DNA of 64,000 nt from an uncultured Clostridia bacterium (GTDB lineage Bacteria; Bacillota; Clostridia; TANB77; CAG-508). Below, in pieces: positions 19,901 through 29,600 of the stretch (position 1 is its first letter; every line of letters starts with the position of its first letter). Under the pieces are notes generated by a model. It had not been told where the DNA came from. It saw only the letters and a list, made by a program, of their open reading frames with translations, and searched no databases. The position numbers and the translations under genes are program-made. The DNA lies in NCBI GenBank assembly GCA_934167835.1, contig CAKPLZ010000004.1:62001-126000 (forward strand), given 5' to 3'.

Positions 19901-20300
19901 TAGTATATTGTGCTTCTCCTGTTTCTTCTTTAATATCAATTCTGCTTATTTTTTCTGTAGTAAATTGTTCTTGTTCATTACTATCCTCTTGAATCTCTTC
20001 TTCTTCAAGATTTATTACTTCCTGTTGTTGTTCTGATTTATTTTTTTCAACTGTATTTGGCTTATATATATTTAGATTCTCAGTTGGTACAAATGAATAA
20101 CTTTTATCATCTTTCTCTAATGGCTTATTATTTTCATTTTGAGAATATGTATTTGTCTGTACATTGTTGTTTTTACTACGTCTGTTTTTAAAATTATTTT
20201 TTATATTTTCTGACCAAGTTTTTAATTTAGTTCTTATATTGTTAAAAAAACTTTTTATTTTATTACCAATTGATTTTAATATACTCCCTATTTTCTTCAT
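16908..20300 (-). CDS. Large protein with C-terminal PPP-family Ser/Thr phosphatase domain
   Basis: This 1130-aa protein is mostly helical and charged. A basic amphipathic N-terminus is followed by TPR/Sel1-like helical repeats, then a Glu/Gln/Asn repeat tract near residues 490-530. The last 250 residues are a calcineurin-type phosphoesterase: YVCSDIHSEY, ILGDVIDRGPDG, EFFVGNHEYMM, LVHAKAV and IGHTPTY supply the metal and catalytic residues of bacterial PrpA-like phosphatases. It is the plausible counterpart of the YegI-like kinase. It is the only cargo gene without an in-frame CGG and is very AT-rich, so it may have a different history from its neighbours. Confidence 0.75.
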   Translation of the reverse strand: MKKIGSILKSIGNKIKSFFNNIRTKLKTWSENIKNNFKNRRSKNNNVQTNTYSQNENNKPLEKDDKSYSFVPTENLNIYKPNTVEKNKSEQQQEVINLEEEEIQEDSNEQEQFTTEKISRIDIKEETGEAQYTTVDGKVYTVNINRILDNKKGIYKDFRISKKCKDLTGSFFKGKKLEKTLNPLVIDGLNNEEDIDKYIKCVNDEEALFFDLQHNTQNSALGFFNKNRMRSIAKIEEKIGADVQMDLGFWDKMKKNIKGLFNKEKEQEGREEKMIAKQYEQALKNLQKKSINTFYEGKAYAKIESTLTKCAEWYMNNGKFEKADDCLDVLSNMFEDKYKNFYLPKYNEAEKNGNQEYAIEHFAQEANIKRYNLEKLKIRRDYLSGNKEAAIQRYNKMLQELDIILTQEELEASIKSNGLMDGTYSKLITKMEQNPDGSYSMNNIFENIPIIGNERALAVLSQLRSIKNESTVINSIEKEEQQEQVNNPLPGEQNGEQQNGEQQNDEQQNDEQQNDEKQINNEQTDSEQKAESKVIPKEEKKETKPIDQDARREIVKLINRSNKLTAEAKYKQGAIVPLVNRMVNYLQENNDVEVQNRLKIELEAFQNLVKAPYVAGSNIAIWNYFHTVYKDGFQADDGRTIIEKDEKKWAYYLYIANKYAYQSKSSDIPLYWNISKEELEQLKNEYATNKEKVNFLYLDYLKEKNHSENATGIDKLIEEAKFYDELSEIKVSDNNSDYLNLSIAYENIARVNNRKNQYILRETIKSIEEKMKQGKKVEKKAVELLGDIYFEGIKNNGSDEKVIAPHMIQAAKIYSYIAENGGSEIAYTRLHKLYSDKTLPIYDKKQAHELEKKMKEKGIEYTENQNSQKKENTKSPCTYVCSDIHSEYAVYEAMMKHIKDNDKLYILGDVIDRGPDGIKILQDIIERQEKGQVEFFVGNHEYMMIQSLFFNNQAEKENWENNNNGTITEKAYYSLPTEQQEKIKQFLLNALVYKEIKVNGEKIYLVHAKAVKDSKKLQETVTDMINTGREQELQDAVWARENARKSSKSGEVWKAKDIPKEGAFTIIGHTPTYKRESNGINYDNHGVLYIDCGASYGEKEALVRLEDGNVLYFDTETERENMKAQESEKV
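18752..18828. repeat. 15-bp tandem repeat coding for a Glu-Gln-rich linker
   Basis: About five units of a 15-bp repeat (TTCATCATTTTGTTG and variants) encode EQQND/EQQNG pentapeptides in the phosphatase protein. The repeat is probably a length-variable disordered linker between the helical region and the downstream domains. Confidence 0.8.
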
Positions 20301-20391
20301 ATTGAATCCCCTTTTATAAAACTCATATGTTTCATTGTACCATATTTTGTTAGTTATGTAAACATTTTTCGACTAATTTCATATAAAAAAA

Positions 20392-20418
20392 GAGGTCAGA
20401 GAACTATTCTCCAACCTC
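20392..20418 (-). terminator. Terminator of the vWA gene
   Basis: A 12-base arm (20392-20403) pairs with 20407-20418 with one mismatch, and is followed on the minus strand by seven U. Confidence 0.8.
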
Positions 20419-20420
20419 CC

Positions 20421-20433
20421 CCTAAGTCAGGTG
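20421..20433. repeat. Left 13-bp inverted repeat flanking the vWA gene
   Basis: CCTAAGTCAGGTG is found in inverted orientation at about 21181-21193. The two copies enclose the vWA gene and nothing else. Confidence 0.7.
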
Positions 20434-20445
20434 ATTTTCATTTCT

Positions 20446-21138
20446 TCACATAACACGCAAAGAAACGAACCGCATCATTCGTCTGAGTTCATGTGCGTCT
20501 TCAAACGTAACTTTCTTCATGTAGCTGAACTTGTTTGCAAATGCAGTCAAATCTGCCTTCTTAAAGCAACCCAGCAGCACGGGAATATCACGTTTTTTCA
20601 GTTCTTCGAGTGCATTGCCCACATCTTTCTCAGTATAATTCTGAGAACCATTTTCACCACCATCGGTGATAATAAGCATAACACCCTTAACCTTGTTTTC
20701 GCCCTCCAGCTTATCATACTGGCTGACCATGTTCTTAGAGCTTTCCACGATAGCATCGTACAGATGAGTTTCAGCATCTTCAGCTTTGTAGTTGATATCG
20801 ATGCATTCACCATACTGGAACGGACGCATATCCAGTGATGTTCCAAAGAACGTCATAGCAGTTTCGATGCCATCACGGCTTTCAACCGAACCGTTTACAA
20901 CGTCCTTAACTTCTTTAAGTCCTTCAACAACGCCTTCTTCAAGACCGTTGTTATACATAGAACCGGACTTATCGACCAGCAGATACAACAGAGCCTGTTC
21001 GGTAGAACGAACATCATCCATCGAGATGTTGCCTTCAAGGCCATCATCAAAGGTAAGTTCCTCTTCAGGTTCTACTGCATCATCGCCCTTCAGGAAACCA
21101 TCAAGGTCCTTCAGGTAATCAGAATCAATCTTAGACAT
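20446..21138 (-). CDS. TerY-like von Willebrand factor A domain protein
   Basis: This 230-aa protein has a complete MIDAS: YLLVDKSGSMYNNG (DxSxS), a central Thr-containing strand and LIITDGGENGSQNYTEKD. This is the TerY type of vWA protein, which in TerY-P systems acts with a kinase and a phosphatase. Base composition is clearly richer in G and C than any neighbour, and the gene is enclosed by 13-bp inverted repeats, so it probably arrived separately from the rest of the cargo. CGG at 20470-20472 is read as Arg in RMMRFVSLRVM. A strong TAGGAGGA precedes the start. Confidence 0.8.
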   Translation of the reverse strand: MSKIDSDYLKDLDGFLKGDDAVEPEEELTFDDGLEGNISMDDVRSTEQALLYLLVDKSGSMYNNGLEEGVVEGLKEVKDVVNGSVESRDGIETAMTFFGTSLDMRPFQYGECIDINYKAEDAETHLYDAIVESSKNMVSQYDKLEGENKVKGVMLIITDGGENGSQNYTEKDVGNALEELKKRDIPVLLGCFKKADLTAFANKFSYMKKVTFEDAHELRRMMRFVSLRVM

Positions 21139-21180
21139 AAGTTGTCCTCCTATTATTATTTTTGTTTAGATTGTTATAAC

Positions 21181-21193
21181 CACCTGACTTAGG
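21181..21193. repeat. Right 13-bp inverted repeat flanking the vWA gene
   Basis: CACCTGACTTAGG is the reverse complement of 20421-20433. It lies about 45 bases upstream of the vWA start, in its promoter region. Confidence 0.7.
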
Positions 21194-21288
21194 TTTAACA
21201 TTGTCGATTATATCGACCTGTCATGTAATATTATATATTTTATGTTAACTTTTGTCAATAGTTTTTGATAAAATTCTCCGTTTTTTTT

Positions 21289-22819
21289 ATGAATGAAATG
21301 TGATAATGTCTTAAGTAATGAAATGAGAAAATGTCCCAACTGAAAAAATTTGTTCTCTTAAGTGGTATAATTTAAAATATCATTTAAATTCAAGGAGGAC
21401 TTATGAGAAAGGTTGTGTTGACATTGAAAGAAAGTCAAAAATATTTAACTATTAAAAAATTAGTTGAAACTAATGGTAACAAAAATCGTGCTGCCACTAA
21501 GCTAGACCTTAGTGTTAGGCAAATTAACAGGTTAATTGCAGGTTACAATGAATTTGGTAAAGAATTCTTTGTTCATGGTAATCGAGGTAGACAGCCAAAA
21601 CATGCTTTAACTTTAGAAGAAAAAGACCAAATTGAGGATTTATACATAAGAAAAAACAGGCTACTTCTAAAAAAGAAATTGCTAAAATTCAAGAAAGTAT
21701 TGTTGCTGCTGAAGATGCACACCCTAGACAGCCTAGATGCATATATTTTGGTGAAGAAATTCAAGTTGATGCTTCTATCCATCTTTGGTTTGGCAATGTC
21801 AAAACTGCTCTTCATGCTGCTATTGATGATTCCACTGGACAGGTTGTTGCTGCATATTTTGACAGTCAAGAAACTTTAAATGGCTATTACAATATTTACT
21901 ATCAAATTTTAACTAAATATCGGTATCCCTTACCTTTTCAAAGCTGATAAATGTACTGTGTTTGAATACAATAGAAAAGGTACTACCTCTGACGAAGATA
22001 ATACCTTTACACAATTTGCCTATGCCTGTTCCCAATTAGGCACAAGTATTGAAACTAGTAGTACCCCTGAATTTAAACCACGTATCGAAAGACTTTTTGG
22101 AACCTTTCAAAATCGCTTAAATGTGGCTCTAAGATTAGCTAATATTACTACCATTGAGGAAGCCAATAACTTCCTACCAGCTTTCTTAGATAAATACAAT
22201 TCAAGGTTTGCCCTATGTATAGATAATACCAAATCTGTCTTTGAAAAGCAACCCTCTGAGCAAAAAATTAATTTAACTTTAGCTGTTTTATCCCGAAGAG
22301 TTGTTGATAGTGGTCATTCAATTTGTTTTAAAAAGAAACATTACAGGTTCGTAAATTCTGTTGGAACACCAATATATTTTGGTAAAGGTACTAAAAGTAT
22401 GGTAATTGAAGCATTTGACAAGAATTTGTATGCTACTGTAGAAGACAGTATATTTGCTCTTGAAGAAATACCTGAGTTTCAGGCAGGTTCAGTAAATTTC
22501 GATAAAGTTCTTCCTACAGAAGCTAAAAAAATTACATTCCTCGAATGATACATCCTTGGAAAAGAGCATCTTTTGAGCATTTTGTTGAAAGACAATCTAA
22601 GAAAATTGAGGAACAGCTTGCACAAGAAGCTTCTTAAAGTGATTTTTAAAATTAATCATTTTTGCGTAGGGTACATGAATGGTAGCAAAAATAATGGTGC
22701 TGAAAGCAAATTTTAAAAATCACTTGAGTACCCTGACCCTAAAAACTAACCCTAAAAAACTTAATTTTTAGGGCTAATGTTTAAAAAATTTGGGGACATT
22801 TTCAAAAATCATTGACATA
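21289..22819 (+). mobile_element. IS1202/ISNCY-like insertion sequence, copy 2
   Basis: This 1531-bp element is in the same orientation as copy 1 and almost identical to it. Its right end is followed at once by the second copy of the 26-bp target repeat. Its left end abuts cargo DNA with no matching repeat. Confidence 0.9.
21403..22637 (+). pseudogene. IS transposase, copy 2, same deletion and shifts as copy 1
   Basis: The protein frames are identical to copy 1, including the missing segment after DLYI, the A_AAA_AAC heptamer, the CGG +1 site (21921-21923) and the A7 run before the true C-terminus. Sharing all of these means that the deletion predates duplication. Either this form is mobile (with recoding or with help from an intact copy elsewhere) or the second copy arose by gene conversion. 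Confidence 0.7.
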
Positions 22820-22845
22820 CTTTTGGGCAATTCTTTTCTATTTTT
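22820..22845. repeat. Right copy of 26-bp target-site duplication
   Basis: An exact repeat of 10141-10166, directly after the right end of IS copy 2. Together they delimit the composite transposon. Confidence 0.9.
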
Positions 22846-22885
22846 GTTTCTGATAACGTTTATTGTAATATTTTGTCGTTTTTTA

Positions 22886-22914
22886 TTGCATTTCTTGTAA
22901 AATTAGTTTACAAT
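22886..22914 (+). promoter_or_regulatory. udk sigma-A promoter
   Basis: TTGCAT (22886-22891) and TACAAT (22909-22914) are spaced by 17 bases, just upstream of the udk ribosome binding site TTGGAGG. Confidence 0.7.
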
Positions 22915-22945
22915 ATATATAGTTTATTTTTTGGAGGTTTTAATA

Positions 22946-23560
22946 ATGGAACTTAATCCTATTTTAATTGGAATTGCAGGCGGAACTGGTTCTGGTAAGA
23001 GTACTTTGGCTGATAATATTAGAAAAGAATTTGCAAATGATATTTCAATGCTTTCTCATGATTATTACTATAAAAGCCATTCTGACCTTTCTTTTGACGA
23101 AAGAAAAAAATTGAATTTCGACCATCCTGATGCTTTTGATACTGACTTACTTATTGAACATTTAACTAAGCTAAAAAATGGTGAAACAATTTATAGACCT
23201 AATTATTCATTTGTTGACCATTTAAGAGAAGAACAAACTTTTGAAGTTGTTCCTAAGAAAGTTATAGTATTAGATGGTATTTTAATATTTGAAAATAAAG
23301 AATTAAGAGATATGATGGATATTAAAATATTTGTAGACACAGATGCTGATATTCGCTTTATTAGAAGATTAGTTCGTGATGTTAGAGATAGAGGACGTAC
23401 TCTAGAATCTGTTATTGAGCAATATACAACAACTGTAAAACCTATGCATGAGCAGTTTGTTGAACCAAGTAAAAAATATGCTGATATTATTGTTCCTGAA
23501 GGTGGATATAACCATGTTGCTTTAAATATGATTATAGAAAAAATTAGAAGTATTATTTAA
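22946..23560 (+). CDS. udk: Uridine kinase
   Basis: This kinase phosphorylates uridine and cytidine in pyrimidine salvage, in the cytoplasm. The Walker A is GIAGGTGSGKSTLADNI, followed by the nucleoside-site segment LSHDYYYKSH and the DHPDAFDTDLL and IVLDGILIFENKELRDMMDIKIFVDTDADIRFIRRLVRD motifs of uridine kinases. An in-frame upstream GTG or ATG could extend the frame to 22931, but TTGGAGG lies at proper spacing for the ATG at 22946, giving about 204 aa. It is the first chromosomal gene right of the transposon and has its own promoter. Confidence 0.93.
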   Translation: MELNPILIGIAGGTGSGKSTLADNIRKEFANDISMLSHDYYYKSHSDLSFDERKKLNFDHPDAFDTDLLIEHLTKLKNGETIYRPNYSFVDHLREEQTFEVVPKKVIVLDGILIFENKELRDMMDIKIFVDTDADIRFIRRLVRDVRDRGRTLESVIEQYTTTVKPMHEQFVEPSKKYADIIVPEGGYNHVALNMIIEKIRSII

Positions 23561-23564
23561 TTTC

Positions 23565-23600
23565 AAAAGAATCCGAAAATTTTATATTTCGGATTCTTTT
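23565..23600. terminator. Bidirectional terminator between udk and the GH94 gene
   Basis: A 14-base arm (23565-23578) pairs perfectly with 23587-23600. It has A-run and T-run flanks and lies between convergent genes. Confidence 0.85.
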
Positions 23601-23602
23601 TA

Positions 23603-26600
23603 CTACATTTTTATTTCGATTTCATAAATTCCACCATCGTCATTCAAAACAATTTCTTTTTCCACAATCTCAACACCATTTAAGAAAAGCTTATCAACAC
23701 CTGTATTCTTTCCATTTTCGTTTTTTACTGTGATATTATATATGCTATTTTTATACCTATATTTTATTTTATACTCTTTCCATTCTTTAGGGATGCATGG
23801 TTCTATTTTTAGCCTATTGTTTTTAATAACAAGTCCCAAAATATTTTCTATTCCTGCTTTATAAAACCAACTGCTAGAACCTGTATACCATGTCCACCCT
23901 CCACGACCTGCAAGGCTTTCAGCTCCATAAATATCTGCAGCAATTGTATATGGCTCAACTTTATATTTAATAGCCGTTTCTTTTGTTCTTGAATGTTCAA
24001 TAGGATTAATCATTCTGTAATATTCTAAAGCCTTATCACCAAACCCAAGTTTTGTATAGGCAATAATTGCCCAAATTGCAGCATGTGTGTATTGCCCTCC
24101 ATTTTCCCTTACTCCTGGTAAATAAGATTTAATGTAGCCTGGCTCAAGTTTGGTTTTATTAAATGGTGGATCTAATAATTTAATTATTCCGTTTTCCTTG
24201 TCTATTAAGTGATTTTCTAAGCTTTCCATAGATATATACTTTTTATCATTATCTGCCGCTCCTGATATTACTCCCCAACTTTGTGAAATACTATCTATTC
24301 TGCATTCTTCATTATCAACACTTCCTATAGCTTCTCCCTTATCAGTAAACGCTCTTTTAAACCATCTTCCATCCCAACCATTATTATTTAATGCTGTTTT
24401 TAATTTTTCTTTTACTCCGTTTATATTTTTCTGCTCTGTTTACGTCTTCCATTTTTTCACATATTGGAATAAATCTAGTTAAAATTTCATACATGAAAAA
24501 GCCTAGCCATACACTTTCGCCTTTTTTCTTGTTACCTACTGTGTTTAGTCCATCATTCCAGTCTCCTGAGCCTATTTTAGGCAATCCATTTTCTCCAAAA
24601 TTTAATGATCTTTCTATTGCCTTTATGCAATGTTCATATATAGTTCCTTTTATTTCTGCTTCCTCATATTTATCATATCTTTCATCTATTCCATCTTCTA
24701 GTTCATTTCCTTTTAAATACGGTGTTTCTTCTTTTAAAATACTTACATCTCCTGTATATTCAATATATTCAGATACAACATAGCATAACCATAATAAATC
24801 ATCTGAAAATCTTGTTCTTATTCCTCTTTGGGTTTCCTCATGCCACCAGTGTTCCACATCTCCTTCAATAAATTGATGTCTACTTTGCACTAGTATTTGC
24901 TCTTTCATGAGCTCTGGTTCTATATATTTAATACCTAAAGTGTCTTGAAGCTGGTCTCTAAAACCTATTGCTCCTCCTGACTGGTAATACCCTGTTCTTC
25001 CCCAAAGCCTTGAAACTATAGTTTGATACACAGCCCATCCATTTAGCATTATATTCATTGATTCTAATGGAGTTTTAACTTGTATTCTTGTTAATAGTTC
25101 ATACCAGAAATTTATTACTTTATTTAATTCCTCTTTTGCCTTTGATATATTTGAATATTTATATGCTATATCTTTTACATTTATCTCATTACTGTCCTCT
25201 CCTAAAAATAGAGTAATTTCTTTTGTTTCATACTGTCCAAGTTCAACTTCTAGTTCAATAGCTATGCATGAATTTTCACCAAGTCCGCTTGAATTTCCAA
25301 GAGCCACTTTATTTAAAGCCTGTGGCTCATCTATTTTTCCGTTTCCTACAAATACATTTTTGCTTCCTGTATATGATTTTATTTTTTCGCTACTTCCAAC
25401 ATAAGCAATATCCCCTTTAAAATTGTCTGTATAAAGGTTTTTGGCTATTACAACATTATTAGACATTCCTACATCGATATATCCATTTGTTTGTATTTCA
25501 TCTTCTCCAAGTACTGGTTTTATATAATATAATAATTTTAATTTTTTCTTTTGACCAGACGTATTGGTTAATTTTATAATATTTATTTTGATTCTATCTT
25601 CTTTTGCAACAAAGCTTTCTATTTCGTGTAAAATTTGATTTTTAAATGTTTTTTCCACAACATACCCGAAACCCATAAGTTAGGTGATATTCTTGTGGTT
25701 CATGCACTAAATTTTCGTTTAAACACCACGTATTGCCTGTTTCCTTATCTTTTATATAAATTATTTCCGATGGAATATCAATATTGCTATTATTATTCCA
25801 TGCAGATAATCTGTTTAATCTGCTGTTTTGATTCCATGTAAATCCACCTAAATTTTGTGTTATTAGTGTACCAAAGTTTTTATTTGCCAAAATATTGCTC
25901 CATGCTGTTGGTAGTTTATGAAATTTACTTATTTTCATTTTATATTCTAATCCATTTTCTGTGAATCCACCATAATCATTATTATATTTTAAATCATTAT
26001 AGTTTTCATTTAAAGTTTCCATTTCACCATTTGGAATATATATTTTCTTTTCTTCATCACCAATATTTTTTAAGCTTTCTTCATACTCTTCTTCTAAATC
26101 TTTAAGCTGCATTTCTATATTTCCAGATGATGCATCTAGTTCTAAATTGCATCTAAATTCCAGTAAATCAGCTTCTTCTTTAGTAATTTCCTTTTTGTTA
26201 ATTACAAAAATTCCTCCATAAACATTTTTTAAAAATGTTAATTGGCTATTTTGAATTTCGTCTTCTATTTCAAATTTTATAAAATGCTCATAGCTGTTTC
26301 TTTCTTCGTTTAAAATTACTAAATCTATTTTTATATTTTTGCTTCTAAAAAACTCCATTGCTTTCAATGCATCTTTTATTACATGCATATCATTTACATC
26401 TTTAATTTTTATAAGGAGAATCGGCAAATCGCCTGATATTCCAAACTTCCAAAGTTCACTTTGTGAATATACCCTTTTAGGTAGCTTTTCTAATACTATT
26501 TTCTTCATCTGGTTTTTTAATATTAACAAGCTAAGCATTTTTTGGTATTTATGAATATCTTCCCCTTTAAGTCCTAAATATATTGCTTCCGCTTCCATCT

Positions 26601-29600
26601 TTGCTCTTGATAATTCAAAAGCCTGCTCCACTGCATTTGTATTAGAATAATCCTTAAGTAACTTTTGGGCTCTGTCCTCTTCATATTCTACTGTTATTAT
26701 AAGGTCTAATACAGCTGTTTCACTTGGCAATATTTTGACTGTTTTCTTTATGGCAAGGCACGGGTCTACTACAAGGCCGAGATTTTTAGAAAATGGTTTT
26801 GAGTTTTCAATAGCCTCAGGAATTCCAATATTACCTTGCCCCATAAATTTTTCTTTATCTATTTCATATTCTATATCTCCAACTGTTTCACTCTCTGTAT
26901 TAAATCCAACTGATGCATATATATCCTTTTGTTTGTCTCCACGTTTTTTTCTTTTTATTATTATATTTCCATCATCTGATTCTTTAAATGTTAAAAACAA
27001 ATTATTAAAAGCTGTATGTGCATAATCTTGGAGTTCTGTAGATAATACTGGTTCAAAATATGCTGTTATTTCAAGTGTTTCTACATTGTTTCCATTATTT
27101 GTTAATTCCAGTCTCCTAATTTCAACTGGGTCTTCTGGTGCTACTGTTATTTTTGTTTTTACAGTTATACTGCCTTCTGTTTTAATATATTGTGTTTTAT
27201 CTGGCGCAAATGTTACCTTTCCATTATTTCTTGGATTATTTGAATATATTTGTCTTGTTCTTAAATTTTTGATGTATACTTGAATTCCTTGGTCATAATC
27301 CGCAGTTTCCTTATATCTATTAATTAATAGATTATCAAATTTACTATATCCATTTCCATTTAAAGTTGATACTATTGTATATTTACCATTTGATAAAACA
27401 TTTGATAAATTAAAAGCTGTATTAATTTTTGTATACGTTTTTTCTGTGTAATTATTATAATTTTGCATCTTAATTTTTTGAACTTTTTCCTTGTTTTCCT
27501 TTGTTATTATTGCTTTTTCTGGCATTCTTTCTTGCAGTAAAACATCCACTGCTTCTATTTCTGGGTTATTGCTGAATCTTTTTACCAAAACCATGTCATT
27601 TAGCACATTATTTATTGATAACAATATAAGTCCCTGGTGATGCGCCATATATGTTTTTACAGGTTCATATATTTTGCCATATTTTAGTCTAGATACAGTA
27701 TAATCTATTGATTCATAAAAGCCATATTTTCCATACATTTCCTGTTTTTTTAATTTTTTTAAATTTTCTATTCCTCCATTTAAATCATACATTAAACTTA
27801 AAAATATTCCATAAGATGATACAACCATATCTTCTTCCAGACCTCTTTTTAAGCCAAGCCAAGGTATTCCAAAGGCTTTGTATTGATAGTTATTATTTAA
27901 GTCTCTTAGATTAAATGCCGCTTCTGAAATGCCCCAAGGTATACCAAGTTCTTTTGCATAAGCTTTTTGGCTCATTAGCATAAATCTACATGATTCATCT
28001 AATAAACTTCCCTTATAAGTTTGTATGTTTATATTTGGCATTAAATACTCAAATGCAGTTCCTGACCATGATATAAGCCCTTTATATTTATTAAGAGAAG
28101 TAAGAGTTCTGCTTAATGTGCCCCAATGTTTTGCAGGTACATCTTTTTTGGCTATAGCAACAAGACTTGCTTGCCTTGCTTCTGATGCTAATAAGTCATA
28201 ATATGAATCTGTTAGTTTGTTTTCCTCAACATTAAAGCCAATTGAAAAAATACGTTTTTTAAAATCATATAGCACACTAAAATCTGTGTTTTCTATTAAT
28301 TCACTTATTTTGTTTATTAAATCTGTTTCATTGCTTTTATTTTCTATTATAAATTGTTTTAAGGTATATAAATATCCTACAAAATTTCCACTATCTACTG
28401 TTGAAATATATCTTGGAATTAGTGGTTTTAATGTTATTGTGTTATACCAATTATATAAATGTCCATTCCATTTTGAAAGTCTTTCGATGGTTTCAATTGT
28501 TTTTCTTATTAAGTCCATTGCCTTTTCTAGACTAATTAATCCTAAATCGTAACTTGAACAAACTGCCAAAAGACCTAGACCAATATTAGTTGGGGATGTT
28601 CTATGTGCAATTTTTTCTTTTCTGTCTTCTTGATAATTATCTGGGGGTAAAAAGTTGTTTTCCTCATTAATATTATCTTCAAAAAAGCTCCAAGTTTTTC
28701 TTGCAACTTCCATACAAAATTCTTTATTTTCCCTATTTATTCTTTCAACTATCTTTTCTTCCTTTTTTTCTTGGCTTACATACCACCCAATAAAAGGACC
28801 TGAAATAAATAAGACTCCTAAAATTAAAAATATTATTTTAGAACTTAGTATAGTAATTATTATTAATGCCAATCCCAATATTATATTAGATTTTAATAAG
28901 TTTATATATGTCAAAAGTGTATTTTTACTTTGTTTTTCTGCTTCTTCAGCAGTTGTCCATTCCAATAAGTTCTGTTTTGTAAAATTCATTCTGTATATAG
29001 TTTTAACAATTGCATTTAAGTTTGTGTATGCTTTAATGGGCAAGAATACTATTTCCAAAAATCCTCTAATTATTGTTGTTTTTATTCCACTTAGTGATTT
29101 TAAAATGCTTTTATGTGCTGATATAAATTCAGAATTTACACTTTTTTTAAATATAATATAGTTTGCAATATCTAATATTGTTGGTGATGTTAATGCAATT
29201 ATCCCTATAGCTATTTCCTGCCCATAAGGCATTTTAAAAAAGGCTAAAATGGCTGCAATTATAAGCAGTGTAAGAGCAGTAATTGAAACTAAACTTCTTC
29301 TTAGATTATCTAAAATTTTAAATTTAGATAATGAATTTAATGGGTTAATTTTCTTCTCATTATTTTTTACTTTTATATTCTTTGTTGCCCATGAGGCTAT
29401 TTGCCAATCTCCTCTTACCCATCTATTTTGCCTTGATAGATAACTATTTAATTTAGATGGAAAACCATCTAATAATAAAATATCTGTTGCCAAACCACAT
29501 CTTAAATAACTTCCTTCTAGCAAATCATGGCTTAGTACTGTATTTTCTGGGATTTCATTTGATAAAATATTATGAAAAACTTCTAAATCATAAATTCCTT

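Larger units (their letters stand above)
10141..22845. mobile_element. Composite transposon with two IS1202/ISNCY-like copies and six cargo genes
   Basis: Two IS copies in the same orientation (10167-11698 and 21289-22819) bracket about 9.6 kb of cargo. The outer boundaries share a 26-bp direct repeat while the inner boundaries do not match each other, which is the signature of the whole unit moving as one. The pre-insertion site can be reconstructed between the rpsB promoter and the udk promoter. Cargo genes are all on the minus strand, mostly have their own terminators, and use CGG as arginine, unlike the chromosome. Long target duplications are, as I recall, typical of IS1202-type elements. 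Confidence 0.85.
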
